Source of the DNA: Comamonas denitrificans
GTDB taxonomy: Bacteria; Pseudomonadota; Gammaproteobacteria; Burkholderiales; Burkholderiaceae_C
Direction: 5' to 3'
Assembly (NCBI RefSeq): GCF_017368815.1
Contig: NZ_JAFNME010000012.1
Coordinates: 20,405 to 84,404 of the forward strand
Length of the DNA stretch: 64,000 nt
Shown here: positions 28,165 to 36,061 of the stretch, one piece after another
Layout of the letters: each line of letters begins with the position of its first letter
How positions within the stretch are numbered: position 1 is the stretch's first letter
The notes under the pieces: model-generated
The model's database searches: none
Seen by the model: only the letters and a program-made list of their open reading frames with translations
What the model was told of the DNA's origin: nothing
Translations under genes and position numbers: made by a program

Positions 28165-28905
28165 ATGCATAAACATGCAATTATTACTGGAACAAGTGGT
28201 GCTATCGGACAAGCGCTCGCTGAAAAATTTAAAAGATCTGGATATAAAATATGCGCTATTGATATCAAAGAAATACAAGACCAGAATGTAGATTTTTTCA
28301 TAAAAACAGATTTGAATCAATTTGTTCTGAATAAAAATATACAAGAAATTACTTTTAAAAAAATAGAAACCTGGCTAGAAAAAAATCATATTGACATATT
28401 AATTAACAACGCTGCTTATCAGTATGTATCGACTTCACACCCCATTGATGAAACAGAATTCATGACATCTTATAACATTAATGTGATTGCACCTTATATT
28501 CTAATATCACATTTAAAAAATAAGATGACCAAAAATACCGGGAATATTATAAACATTGGCAGCATACACACAAAACTCACCAAACCCGGCTTTGTAGCTT
28601 ATGCAACGACCAAAGCAGCATTGGCTGCATTAACCAGAGGCTTGGCACTTGACTACGAAGATACGGTAAGAATTAACTGTATAGAACCAGCATCTGTAGA
28701 AACGCCTATGCTGCACGATGGGTTTAAAAATGCCCCAGAAAGCATGAGACTATTAGAAAGCTATCATCCCCAAAAAAGAATAGCAACCCCAAATGAAATT
28801 GCAGAACTTGCTTTTTTTATTTCTTCAGAAAAAATTAGATTTTTGCACGGCGCATGTATAGACATCAGCGGAGGAATATCCAGCAGACTTCATGACCCAC
28901 TCTGA
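28165..28905 (+). CDS. Short-chain dehydrogenase/reductase (glycan island)
   Basis: Classical SDR, 246 residues. Nucleotide-binding TGTSGAIG (9-16), INNAAY, and the active-site Ser in INIGSIHTK with Tyr146-x3-Lys150 (YATTK). SDRs of this group reduce or oxidise sugar or polyol carbonyls; the substrate is unknown. AT-rich. It starts four bases after the aminotransferase stop and overlaps the next gene by 14 bases, so it is in the same operon. Confidence 0.87.
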   Translation: MHKHAIITGTSGAIGQALAEKFKRSGYKICAIDIKEIQDQNVDFFIKTDLNQFVLNKNIQEITFKKIETWLEKNHIDILINNAAYQYVSTSHPIDETEFMTSYNINVIAPYILISHLKNKMTKNTGNIINIGSIHTKLTKPGFVAYATTKAALAALTRGLALDYEDTVRINCIEPASVETPMLHDGFKNAPESMRLLESYHPQKRIATPNEIAELAFFISSEKIRFLHGACIDISGGISSRLHDPL

Positions 28906-29851
28906 ACAAAACTCAAAAAATATGAATGATACTGTATGCACACCATATATAAATAAGGTATTTACGCTGGGTGAAGGGCTAGTATGGGATGCTAACGATC
29001 AATCCATATTAATGACAGATATATTAAAAAAATTATTTGTAAAAATAAATCCTAAAACCAGAACTTATGAATCTTGGTCTTTCCAAGAACCTATAGGCTG
29101 GGTATTTCCAACAAAAACAAAAAATATATACTTAGTCGGCCTACAGAGTGGAATTGCTTTATTTAATACTCATTACCCAAAGAATTTAAATTGGATTGAC
29201 AAAAGTTTTCCAGAGAAAAAATACTGCCGCTTAAATGATGCCTGCATAGACTCACACGCCAGAATTTGGTATGGGAGCATGAACAATGTGGATAACTCTG
29301 CCAAAGATGGTGAGGTTGCAAGTTACTCTACGGGAGAGGGCCTAAAAATACATGACAGAGGCTTCTCCGTTGTGAACGGCCCATTGATTTCTCCTGATGA
29401 AAAATTTATGTACATCAATGACACCTTGGAAGGTATTATTTATCGCTATGATTTCTCTGTAAATCATGGAACAATTAAAAATAAACAAATTTTTTCAAAA
29501 TTTAGCCCAACCCACGGTTTTCCTGATGGCATGTGTTTTGACAAAGAAAATAATTTATGGGTAGCTATGTGGGGAAGCGGATGTATCATGAGGATTCATC
29601 CGAATGGGAATATTTTAAAAAAAATTCATTTACCAGCACCAAATATTACTAATATATGTTTTTTCGGGAAAGATAATAAAAATCTATTAGTCAGCTCCGC
29701 TAGTATAGGAATAAAGAAAGATGAAATTAATAAATATCCATTCGCTGGCTACTTATTTGAAATAAAAAATCATGATACACAAGGAATACCAACACACACT
29801 GCAAGCATCAATAATGACACCTTTGATATCTATTGTAGTCCCAATATATAA
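28892..29851 (+). CDS. SMP-30/gluconolactonase-like beta-propeller protein
   Basis: 319 residues resembling the SMP-30/gluconolaconase/LRE-like family, metal-dependent lactonases. The likely metal ligands fall in LGEGLVWD (Glu), LNDACID (Asn) and GFPDGMCFDKENNLW (Asp), and the repeated aromatic/Gly blade pattern is visible. No signal peptide, so cytoplasmic. A sugar-lactone hydrolase next to several SDRs suggests a sugar is oxidised and its lactone opened. An internal ATG at 28922 could be the true start. AT-rich. Confidence 0.78.
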   Translation: MTHSEQNSKNMNDTVCTPYINKVFTLGEGLVWDANDQSILMTDILKKLFVKINPKTRTYESWSFQEPIGWVFPTKTKNIYLVGLQSGIALFNTHYPKNLNWIDKSFPEKKYCRLNDACIDSHARIWYGSMNNVDNSAKDGEVASYSTGEGLKIHDRGFSVVNGPLISPDEKFMYINDTLEGIIYRYDFSVNHGTIKNKQIFSKFSPTHGFPDGMCFDKENNLWVAMWGSGCIMRIHPNGNILKKIHLPAPNITNICFFGKDNKNLLVSSASIGIKKDEINKYPFAGYLFEIKNHDTQGIPTHTASINNDTFDIYCSPNI

Positions 29852-31034
29852 CTTAGCGCCATATTTATTTCAATGTATTCATAGCATTACAAACCAAACT
29901 TATAAAAATCTTGAAATCATTTTAGTAGATGATGGATCTACTGATAACGCTTTAGAGATTTGTGAATTCTTCAGAAAATCCGACTCCAGAATAAAAATAA
30001 TTACACAAAAAAATAGTGGTCTTGTATCCGCAAGAAAATCCGGTGTACGCATGGCATCTGGAGATTATATTTTTTATATTGATGGTGATGATTGGATAGA
30101 TACTGACTGCATAGATCAATATCTTAAATATATTCAAGAATATGATGTAGACTTAGTTATAGGAAACTATAAAAGAGAGTTGCTAGGAAAATTTAAAACA
30201 ATAAAAAATCATATTACTCCAGGTAAATACACTCAAGCAGAGATAGAAAAATACCTGATACAAAAAATCATCTGGGATGAGCAAATAACAAACCATGGCA
30301 TTAAAACCTATTCATGGGGAAAATTATTTAAATCCAATTTAGTTAAGAAGTTTCAAGAAACTATACCTAATGAAATCATGGTTGGCGAAGATGCCGCACT
30401 TTTATACCCCATAATTTTTAATTCAAAATCCATATATATAACAAATATTAATGCATACAATTACAGGCAAAGATCAAACTCTATATTAAAGTCCATCAAC
30501 TTTAATACAGATAATGAAATAAAAAAAATAGCTATAGCATTTCAGTATTTAGCATCAGCACTTCCAGAAGATACAAAAAAACAACTTCAAAAGTATTTTC
30601 AATCGATCTGCATCATAAGAGCAGGCGGATTTATTGGAAATAATGATATTTATAAAAATCTTCTTATTTTTGGATCAATTAAAGAAAAATCAATTATATC
30701 CATCTACAATTCTGGATCATTTGGTCAGCACACCTATAGGCAAATTCAAAATAATACAGACTATAAAATTAAAGACTGGTTTGATATTGATCATCATGAA
30801 AACAATTTGACAAAAATGTCCATAAAACCTCCAGAATTCATTAACACGTGTGATTTTGATTACCTGCTAATACCATCTTTCAATCAAGAAACAATAAATG
30901 AGTTTTTAAGTATTACAAAAAAATACAACCTAGATTTAGAAAAGATTCGTTTTGCGACACTAGGAGTAAAAAATACAAATGATTTTATTAATTTACTTGG
31001 ATTTAATTCTGAAAACTTCTCTCCACTAAAATAA
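29814..31034 (+). CDS. Glycosyltransferase family 2
   Basis: Inverting GT-A glycosyltransferase. 406 residues from the ATG at 29814 (overlapping the previous gene by 38 bases), so that the family start LISIVVPIYNLAPYL is at the N terminus. Nucleotide-sugar motifs VDDGSTD and DGDDW (the DxD-type metal site) are present, plus GEDAALLYP for the acceptor/base region. The C-terminal ~150 residues are AT-rich and without a recognised domain. Donor and acceptor are unknown; it probably adds a residue to the island's glycan. Confidence 0.88.
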   Translation: MTPLISIVVPIYNLAPYLFQCIHSITNQTYKNLEIILVDDGSTDNALEICEFFRKSDSRIKIITQKNSGLVSARKSGVRMASGDYIFYIDGDDWIDTDCIDQYLKYIQEYDVDLVIGNYKRELLGKFKTIKNHITPGKYTQAEIEKYLIQKIIWDEQITNHGIKTYSWGKLFKSNLVKKFQETIPNEIMVGEDAALLYPIIFNSKSIYITNINAYNYRQRSNSILKSINFNTDNEIKKIAIAFQYLASALPEDTKKQLQKYFQSICIIRAGGFIGNNDIYKNLLIFGSIKEKSIISIYNSGSFGQHTYRQIQNNTDYKIKDWFDIDHHENNLTKMSIKPPEFINTCDFDYLLIPSFNQETINEFLSITKKYNLDLEKIRFATLGVKNTNDFINLLGFNSENFSPLK

Positions 31035-31037
31035 GTC

Positions 31038-32291
31038 ATGAAAAAACAAAAGATTATTATTCTTGGAGGAAATCCAGAAACAGGTGCTATTGTTGACGTT
31101 GCCAACAAGATGGGACTACACACTATTGTTATAGATCCTTATCCAAATGCTCCTGCAAAAAAAAATGCGCACAGCACTTATAATATTGACGTAAGAGAGA
31201 CGGACAAGATAAATAAAATTATTAAAAATGAACAAGTGGGAGGTGTTTTAGTTGGAGTGGCCGATCCACTAGTTCCATATTATGAAAAAATATGCCGAGA
31301 GAATAATTTCCCCTGCTACGCAACTAAAGAAATTATTAACTATTTTTCTTCGAAATCCAATTTCGCAGGAATTTGCAGCAAAAATAATATAAATGTTATA
31401 CCAAGCTATAGTACAGATAGCGATCTAAATAAATTAGCTTATCCTGTCGTTATCAAACCCGTGGATAGTGGTGCAGGTGTTGGTATTTCTATTTGCAATA
31501 CACCTATAGAAGCAGAAATTGGTATAAAAAAAGCCTTAGAAGTCTCGATAAAAAAAGAATATCTTATTGAAAAATACATGGAATGTGATGATATGTTTGC
31601 CTATTACACATTCATCAATGGGGAAGTTTACTTATCAGCTCTTGCCGATAGATATAAAACAAAAAAACAAGGAACATCTAGCTCTGTCTGCATTGCAGCA
31701 GAATACCCCAGTAAGTATAAAGAAATATTCATTGAAAAAATACACCCAAAACTTGTTTTAATGTTTAAAAAACTTGGTGTACATAATGGAGTCTTACTGA
31801 TTCAATTCTTTGTTGATCAAGAGAATTTTTATGCTTACGATCCTGGATTTAGGATACAAGGCGAAGCGCCACATATTTATTTAAAACACTTTAATAATTT
31901 TGATCATAGAGAAATGTTGATCAATTTTGCCATGACAGGATCTATGTATAGTGGCAACTTCAGTGAAAAGAATAATTGCTTATTTTCTGGGGAACATGCT
32001 GCGACTTTATGGGTTTTATTAAAAGCAGGAACGATTGGAAAAATATCTGGCATAGCTGAAATAAAATCACACCCCAATGTCATCAACTTTATTCAACGCT
32101 TTAATTCAAATGACATTATTGAAAATAATATGCTAGGAACAGAGCGCCAAGTTTTTTGCAGAATTTATACTACTGCCAAAGAAAAATCAGAAGTACAAAA
32201 AACAATAAACTTTATCAAAGATAATTTAATTATTGAAGACAATAAAAAACAAGATATGATTTTAGATTTTTGGAATGGTCATGAAAAATAA
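31038..32291 (+). CDS. ATP-grasp family ligase
   Basis: 417 residues with an N-terminal Rossmann-like pre-ATP-grasp region (IIILGGNPETGAIVDVANKM), then the ATP-grasp fold: YPVVIKPVDSGAGVGISICN for the nucleotide lid, EYLIEKYMECDDMF, and YDPGFRIQGEAPH near the metal site. ATP-grasp enzymes join a carboxylate to an amine (or similar) through an acyl phosphate. In a sugar cluster with an aminotransferase, such a ligase could attach an amino acid or other acid to an amino sugar; this is inference. Same operon, starting three bases after the glycosyltransferase stop. Confidence 0.82.
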   Translation: MKKQKIIILGGNPETGAIVDVANKMGLHTIVIDPYPNAPAKKNAHSTYNIDVRETDKINKIIKNEQVGGVLVGVADPLVPYYEKICRENNFPCYATKEIINYFSSKSNFAGICSKNNINVIPSYSTDSDLNKLAYPVVIKPVDSGAGVGISICNTPIEAEIGIKKALEVSIKKEYLIEKYMECDDMFAYYTFINGEVYLSALADRYKTKKQGTSSSVCIAAEYPSKYKEIFIEKIHPKLVLMFKKLGVHNGVLLIQFFVDQENFYAYDPGFRIQGEAPHIYLKHFNNFDHREMLINFAMTGSMYSGNFSEKNNCLFSGEHAATLWVLLKAGTIGKISGIAEIKSHPNVINFIQRFNSNDIIENNMLGTERQVFCRIYTTAKEKSEVQKTINFIKDNLIIEDNKKQDMILDFWNGHEK

Positions 32292-33042
32292 TATATTTAC
32301 TTATGCTCATAGAACAGCAATTGTTACTGGAGGGTCAAAAAATATTGGTTTATCTATCACAGAAAAATTTCTAGCAGCAGGAATGCAAGTTGCTATCATC
32401 AGCTCAGAAAAATCCAATCTTGATTCTGCAAAAGAATACTTAAACCAAAGCAACTCTAACGTTTCATTTTGGCAAAGCAATATAACTCATACTGCATCCT
32501 TGGAAAAATTAATAGCCAATATAAATCAGCACCATGGATCTATTGACATATTAGTAAACAATGCGGCTCTATTAGAAATAACCAGTGTAGAGCAAACAAC
32601 TGAGGAAGACTGGGATAGTGTTTTAGATGTTAATTTAAGAGGTGCGTTTTTTATGACGCAAAAGTGCCTTCCTTATCTAAAAAAGGGTACGGCACCTCGA
32701 GTTATCAATATCTCATCAAATGCAGGAAGAATGGGCGGCTATGCCAATGGATTAGCGTATACCGCATCAAAGGGTGGCATAATCTCATTAACCTATGGAT
32801 TAGCCAGAAAACTTGCTCCCTATGGGATTACAGTAAATTGTGTAGCACCAGGAACTATAGACTCAGAGATGAATAGAATGCGCGATATAGAAACACAAAA
32901 AGAACTAATTAAAAAATTCCCATTGGGTCGTATTGGTACTCCAGAGGAAGTTGCATCTGCAGTTTGTTATTTTGCCAGTCAAGAATCTAGCTTCACTACA
33001 GGTGCGGTTTTAGATGTGAACGGTGGCATGTTTATGGGATAA
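32281..33042 (+). CDS. Short-chain dehydrogenase/reductase (FabG-like, glycan island)
   Basis: Classical SDR of 253 residues (ATG at 32281; another in-frame ATG at 32275). VTGGSKNIGLSI cofactor motif, LVNNAAL, NISSNAGRMG with catalytic Ser, YTASKGG with Tyr/Lys, and the C-terminal FTTGAVLDVNGGMFMG typical of the family. Overlaps the ATP-grasp stop. AT-rich. Second SDR of three in the island; redundancy suggests successive oxidations and reductions on one sugar. Confidence 0.88.
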   Translation: MKNNIFTYAHRTAIVTGGSKNIGLSITEKFLAAGMQVAIISSEKSNLDSAKEYLNQSNSNVSFWQSNITHTASLEKLIANINQHHGSIDILVNNAALLEITSVEQTTEEDWDSVLDVNLRGAFFMTQKCLPYLKKGTAPRVINISSNAGRMGGYANGLAYTASKGGIISLTYGLARKLAPYGITVNCVAPGTIDSEMNRMRDIETQKELIKKFPLGRIGTPEEVASAVCYFASQESSFTTGAVLDVNGGMFMG

Positions 33043-33046
33043 AGCT

Positions 33047-33805
33047 ATGAATTTATTTGATCTAAGTGGAAAAAGTGCACTCGTCGTAGGTGGCGCTGGA
33101 GATATAGGCTTTGCTATCGCAGAAGGTCTTGCAGAAGCAGGTGCTACTGTAATAGTCTTAGACATAGACCCTAGAGTACATGAGCTGGCAACATCTATGA
33201 AAGATAAAAAATTATCAGCTCACGCATTAGAAGCAAACGTACAAAATAGAGATGAAATAAAAAAATCCATCACTGCTGCAGAAAATATTTTTCAAGGCAG
33301 CATTAATATTTTGGTTAATTCTGCTGGGATACAGCGAAGAAATTCAAGTGAATTTTTTCTAGAAAAAGATTGGGATGATGTTTTGGAAATTAATCTTACC
33401 GCTACTTTTTTGTATTCTCAGCAAGTGGCACAGAAAATGCTACAAAATTCATATGGCAAGATCATTAATATTTCATCCATTATGGGGAATTTTGGTGGTA
33501 TTACAATACCTGCATACGCAGCCTCAAAGGGTGGCGTAACCCAGCTCACCAAAGCCTTATCTAATGATTGGGCTAAAAAAGGTATTTGTGTGAATGCTAT
33601 TGCACCTGGTTATATTAATACGCGTTTGAATACAAAGCTAATTTCAGATCCAAATAGAAGTGCAGAAGTTTTACTCAGAACGCCCTTAAATCGTTGGGGA
33701 ACACCTCAAGACCTCAAAGGCGCTGCAATTTTTCTCGCATCCAAAGCAAGTGATTTCATTACAGGAACCGTCATCAACGTAGATGGTGGATACTCAGCAA
33801 GATAG
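33047..33805 (+). CDS. Short-chain dehydrogenase/reductase (KduD/gluconate-dehydrogenase-like)
   Basis: 252 residues from the ATG at 33047, giving the usual FDLSGKSALVVGGAGDIG N terminus; the frame from 33023 overlaps the previous gene. LVNSAGIQRR, NISSIMGNFGG and YAASKGGV carry the SDR active site. The IQRR context and FDLSGKSAL start recall gluconate 5-dehydrogenase/KduD proteins, consistent with acidic-sugar chemistry alongside the SMP-30-like protein. AT-rich, in operon. Confidence 0.87.
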   Translation: MNLFDLSGKSALVVGGAGDIGFAIAEGLAEAGATVIVLDIDPRVHELATSMKDKKLSAHALEANVQNRDEIKKSITAAENIFQGSINILVNSAGIQRRNSSEFFLEKDWDDVLEINLTATFLYSQQVAQKMLQNSYGKIINISSIMGNFGGITIPAYAASKGGVTQLTKALSNDWAKKGICVNAIAPGYINTRLNTKLISDPNRSAEVLLRTPLNRWGTPQDLKGAAIFLASKASDFITGTVINVDGGYSAR

Positions 33806-33812
33806 AAGATAT

Positions 33813-34721
33813 ATGAACGTCTTAGTCTTAGGTGGATACGGATTTATAGGCAGCCACATCATAGATATATTAAGTAAAAACTTAATAAAAACCTTTGTTT
33901 ACGACAAAAATTCAAAAGAAGATAAAAATAATACTTTTTATATCAATGGTGATTTTTCAGATTTATTATATATAGAAGATACTATAGTAAAGAATAATAT
34001 AACTCATATTATTCATCTCATATCCACAACACTACCAAAAAATTCAAATGAAGATATACCCTTTGATATAACAAGCAATGTTGTACAAAGCATAAAAATA
34101 ATGGATTTATGCGTTAAATATGAAATTAAAAAATTTATATTTATGTCTTCTGGAGGGACAGTATACGGAATACCACAATACCTTCCTATGAATGAAGAGC
34201 ACCCAACCAATCCACTCTGCTCTTATGGAATTACAAAGCTGTCAATAGAAAAATATTTGCAAATTTATCATCGACTACATGGACTAAACTACTCAATTAT
34301 CAGAGCTGCTAATCCTTATGGTCCTCGACAAAATTATTTATCCGGACAAGGTATTATTGCCAATTTTGTTCACAAAATAGAACAACAACAAGCTTTAGAA
34401 ATTTGGGGAGATGGTGAAATTATTCGTGATTATTTTGATGTTAGAGATCTAGCAAGTCTAACTTTTTCTGTCTTAACTACAGATAAAACTGGAATATTCA
34501 ATGCAGGTAGCGGCACTGGCTTATCAATCAATGAAATTGTGAAGGTAATATCATCTACCACAAATACAAAACCAAAAATTATTTATAAAGAAAAAAGAAA
34601 CTTTGATATACCAAGTGTAATATTAGACATAAGTTTAACAAGAGAAATATTTAATTGGCATCCAGAAATAAATATACAGAAAGGAATTGAAAATTATTTA
34701 CAGTGGTACAGAAAAAACTAA
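33813..34721 (+). CDS. NAD-dependent nucleotide-sugar epimerase/dehydratase
   Basis: Extended SDR of 302 residues from the ATG at 33813. Rossmann motif GGYGFIGSH (7-15), MSSGGTVYG for the catalytic Ser/Thr, YGITK for Tyr/Lys, NPYGPRQNYLSGQGII, and RDYFDVRDLA typical of GalE/RfbB-like enzymes. It should epimerise or dehydrate a nucleotide-linked sugar, perhaps supplying the keto-sugar that the aminotransferase uses; the exact substrate is not readable. AT-rich. Confidence 0.88.
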   Translation: MNVLVLGGYGFIGSHIIDILSKNLIKTFVYDKNSKEDKNNTFYINGDFSDLLYIEDTIVKNNITHIIHLISTTLPKNSNEDIPFDITSNVVQSIKIMDLCVKYEIKKFIFMSSGGTVYGIPQYLPMNEEHPTNPLCSYGITKLSIEKYLQIYHRLHGLNYSIIRAANPYGPRQNYLSGQGIIANFVHKIEQQQALEIWGDGEIIRDYFDVRDLASLTFSVLTTDKTGIFNAGSGTGLSINEIVKVISSTTNTKPKIIYKEKRNFDIPSVILDISLTREIFNWHPEINIQKGIENYLQWYRKN

Positions 34722-34758
34722 TCTCACTTTAAACACAATACTCTTTTATATATAGATC

Positions 34759-35439
34759 ATGAAGAACACCATTAATATAAGGCCTAGTCAGTTGCTTTCA
34801 ATTGAGGACAACTTTCCAGAAGAGGTAAAATTTTTTATGCCTCCTGCACAAGGTGCAGGCTCATTAACCACACTTGAATCCATCTCACTTATTAAGCTTT
34901 TACGTATAACAAAAGCAAAAAGAATTTTTGAGTTTGGAACATATAAAGGCATTACAACACGATTGCTCTTAGAAAACTACCCAAACAGTTATGATCAAGA
35001 GCCCGTTATCTATACTCTTGATTTGCCCAATATCGAAGGAGTCGAATTTATTGCATCAGATAAAGAACATGCTTTAACATCTATAAAATCTCGAAGAAAA
35101 TATATAGAATCAAAAAACAGCAATTTAGTTAAGCAGTTACTAACAGATTCAAAAAAATTCGATCCTTCCCCATATTTAAATAAATTTCAATTTATTTTTG
35201 TAGATGCTAATCACGAAGTTTCATACGTAAAAAATGATACTGAAAAAGCATTAGCCATGTTGGACAAAAACAATCCAGGCACTATTATTTGGCATGACTA
35301 CAAAAGCAAAGACTTTCCAGAATTAACCAATTACATAGATAGCTTAGATATTGGAATGAATATTTATCATATAGAGAATACTATGCTTGCATTCTGTTTA
35401 ATAGGGGTAGATGAGAAAAATTTAAAAAATAAAAAATAA
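34759..35439 (+). CDS. Class I SAM-dependent methyltransferase-like protein
   Basis: 226 residues. After MPPAQGAGSLTTLESISLI comes AKRIFEFGTYKGITTRLLLE, an E/D-x-G-x-x-x-G SAM-binding motif I (about residues 55-74), then VIYTLDLP and FIFVDANHEVSYVKNDT as later motifs. It resembles the Methyltransf_24/O-methyltransferase-like group. It probably methylates a sugar or the glycan end. AT-rich; followed after 49 bases by a second methyltransferase. Confidence 0.78.
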   Translation: MKNTINIRPSQLLSIEDNFPEEVKFFMPPAQGAGSLTTLESISLIKLLRITKAKRIFEFGTYKGITTRLLLENYPNSYDQEPVIYTLDLPNIEGVEFIASDKEHALTSIKSRRKYIESKNSNLVKQLLTDSKKFDPSPYLNKFQFIFVDANHEVSYVKNDTEKALAMLDKNNPGTIIWHDYKSKDFPELTNYIDSLDIGMNIYHIENTMLAFCLIGVDEKNLKNKK

Positions 35440-35488
35440 ATCAAAAAATATTACTCATATCGAATTATCAACTAACTTTTTTCTAAAA

Positions 35489-36061
35489 ATGCCTCTACCA
35501 TCTGAATTTGATAACCACCATATTCCAATTTCAAGAAAATTTATTGATGATATAAGAGAATTGTTTATTGATCAATATGTAAAACCAGGCGATTTATTGC
35601 TGGATATAGGAAATCAAGGAAAGTATAAAAAAGAAAAAAAATATCAATCTCACACTTTTGACATTACAAATACAACATCTCCAGATATTTTAGGAGATAT
35701 AACAACATTTAACTCTAAGATTAATAACGAAACATATGATTCAGTCGTATGCACCGAGGTACTCGAGCATGTTGTAGATCCATTTTCCGCCATCGAAGAA
35801 ATAAAAAGAATAACTAAAATTGGCGGCCATGTTCTTTTCACGACTCCGCTCAATGCCAGAATCCATGGTCCTATTCCAGACTGCTGGAGATTCACAGAGT
35901 TCGGGTTGAAAGTTCTCTTGCGCGATTTTGAAATGGTTTATTTTCAAAAGTTAGATACCCCAGGAAGAAATTTATTTCCTCTTCATTATGGATGCATCGT
36001 AAAAAAAATTACTGATAAAAAAAGTGATCCCAGAATTCTAAGCTTTCAAAAAATAGATTAA
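35489..36061 (+). CDS. SAM-dependent methyltransferase (Methyltransf_11-like)
   Basis: 190 residues. DLLLDIGNQGKYKK is motif I (weak: N for the usual G), SVVCTEVLEHVVDPFSAIEE the post-motif typical of Methyltransf_11, and IGGHVLFTTPLNARIHG motif III. Likely acts on a sugar. AT-rich. Its TAA stop overlaps by four bases (TTAA) the stop of the convergent GT41-type gene, so there is no terminator between the two genes. Confidence 0.8.
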   Translation: MPLPSEFDNHHIPISRKFIDDIRELFIDQYVKPGDLLLDIGNQGKYKKEKKYQSHTFDITNTTSPDILGDITTFNSKINNETYDSVVCTEVLEHVVDPFSAIEEIKRITKIGGHVLFTTPLNARIHGPIPDCWRFTEFGLKVLLRDFEMVYFQKLDTPGRNLFPLHYGCIVKKITDKKSDPRILSFQKID

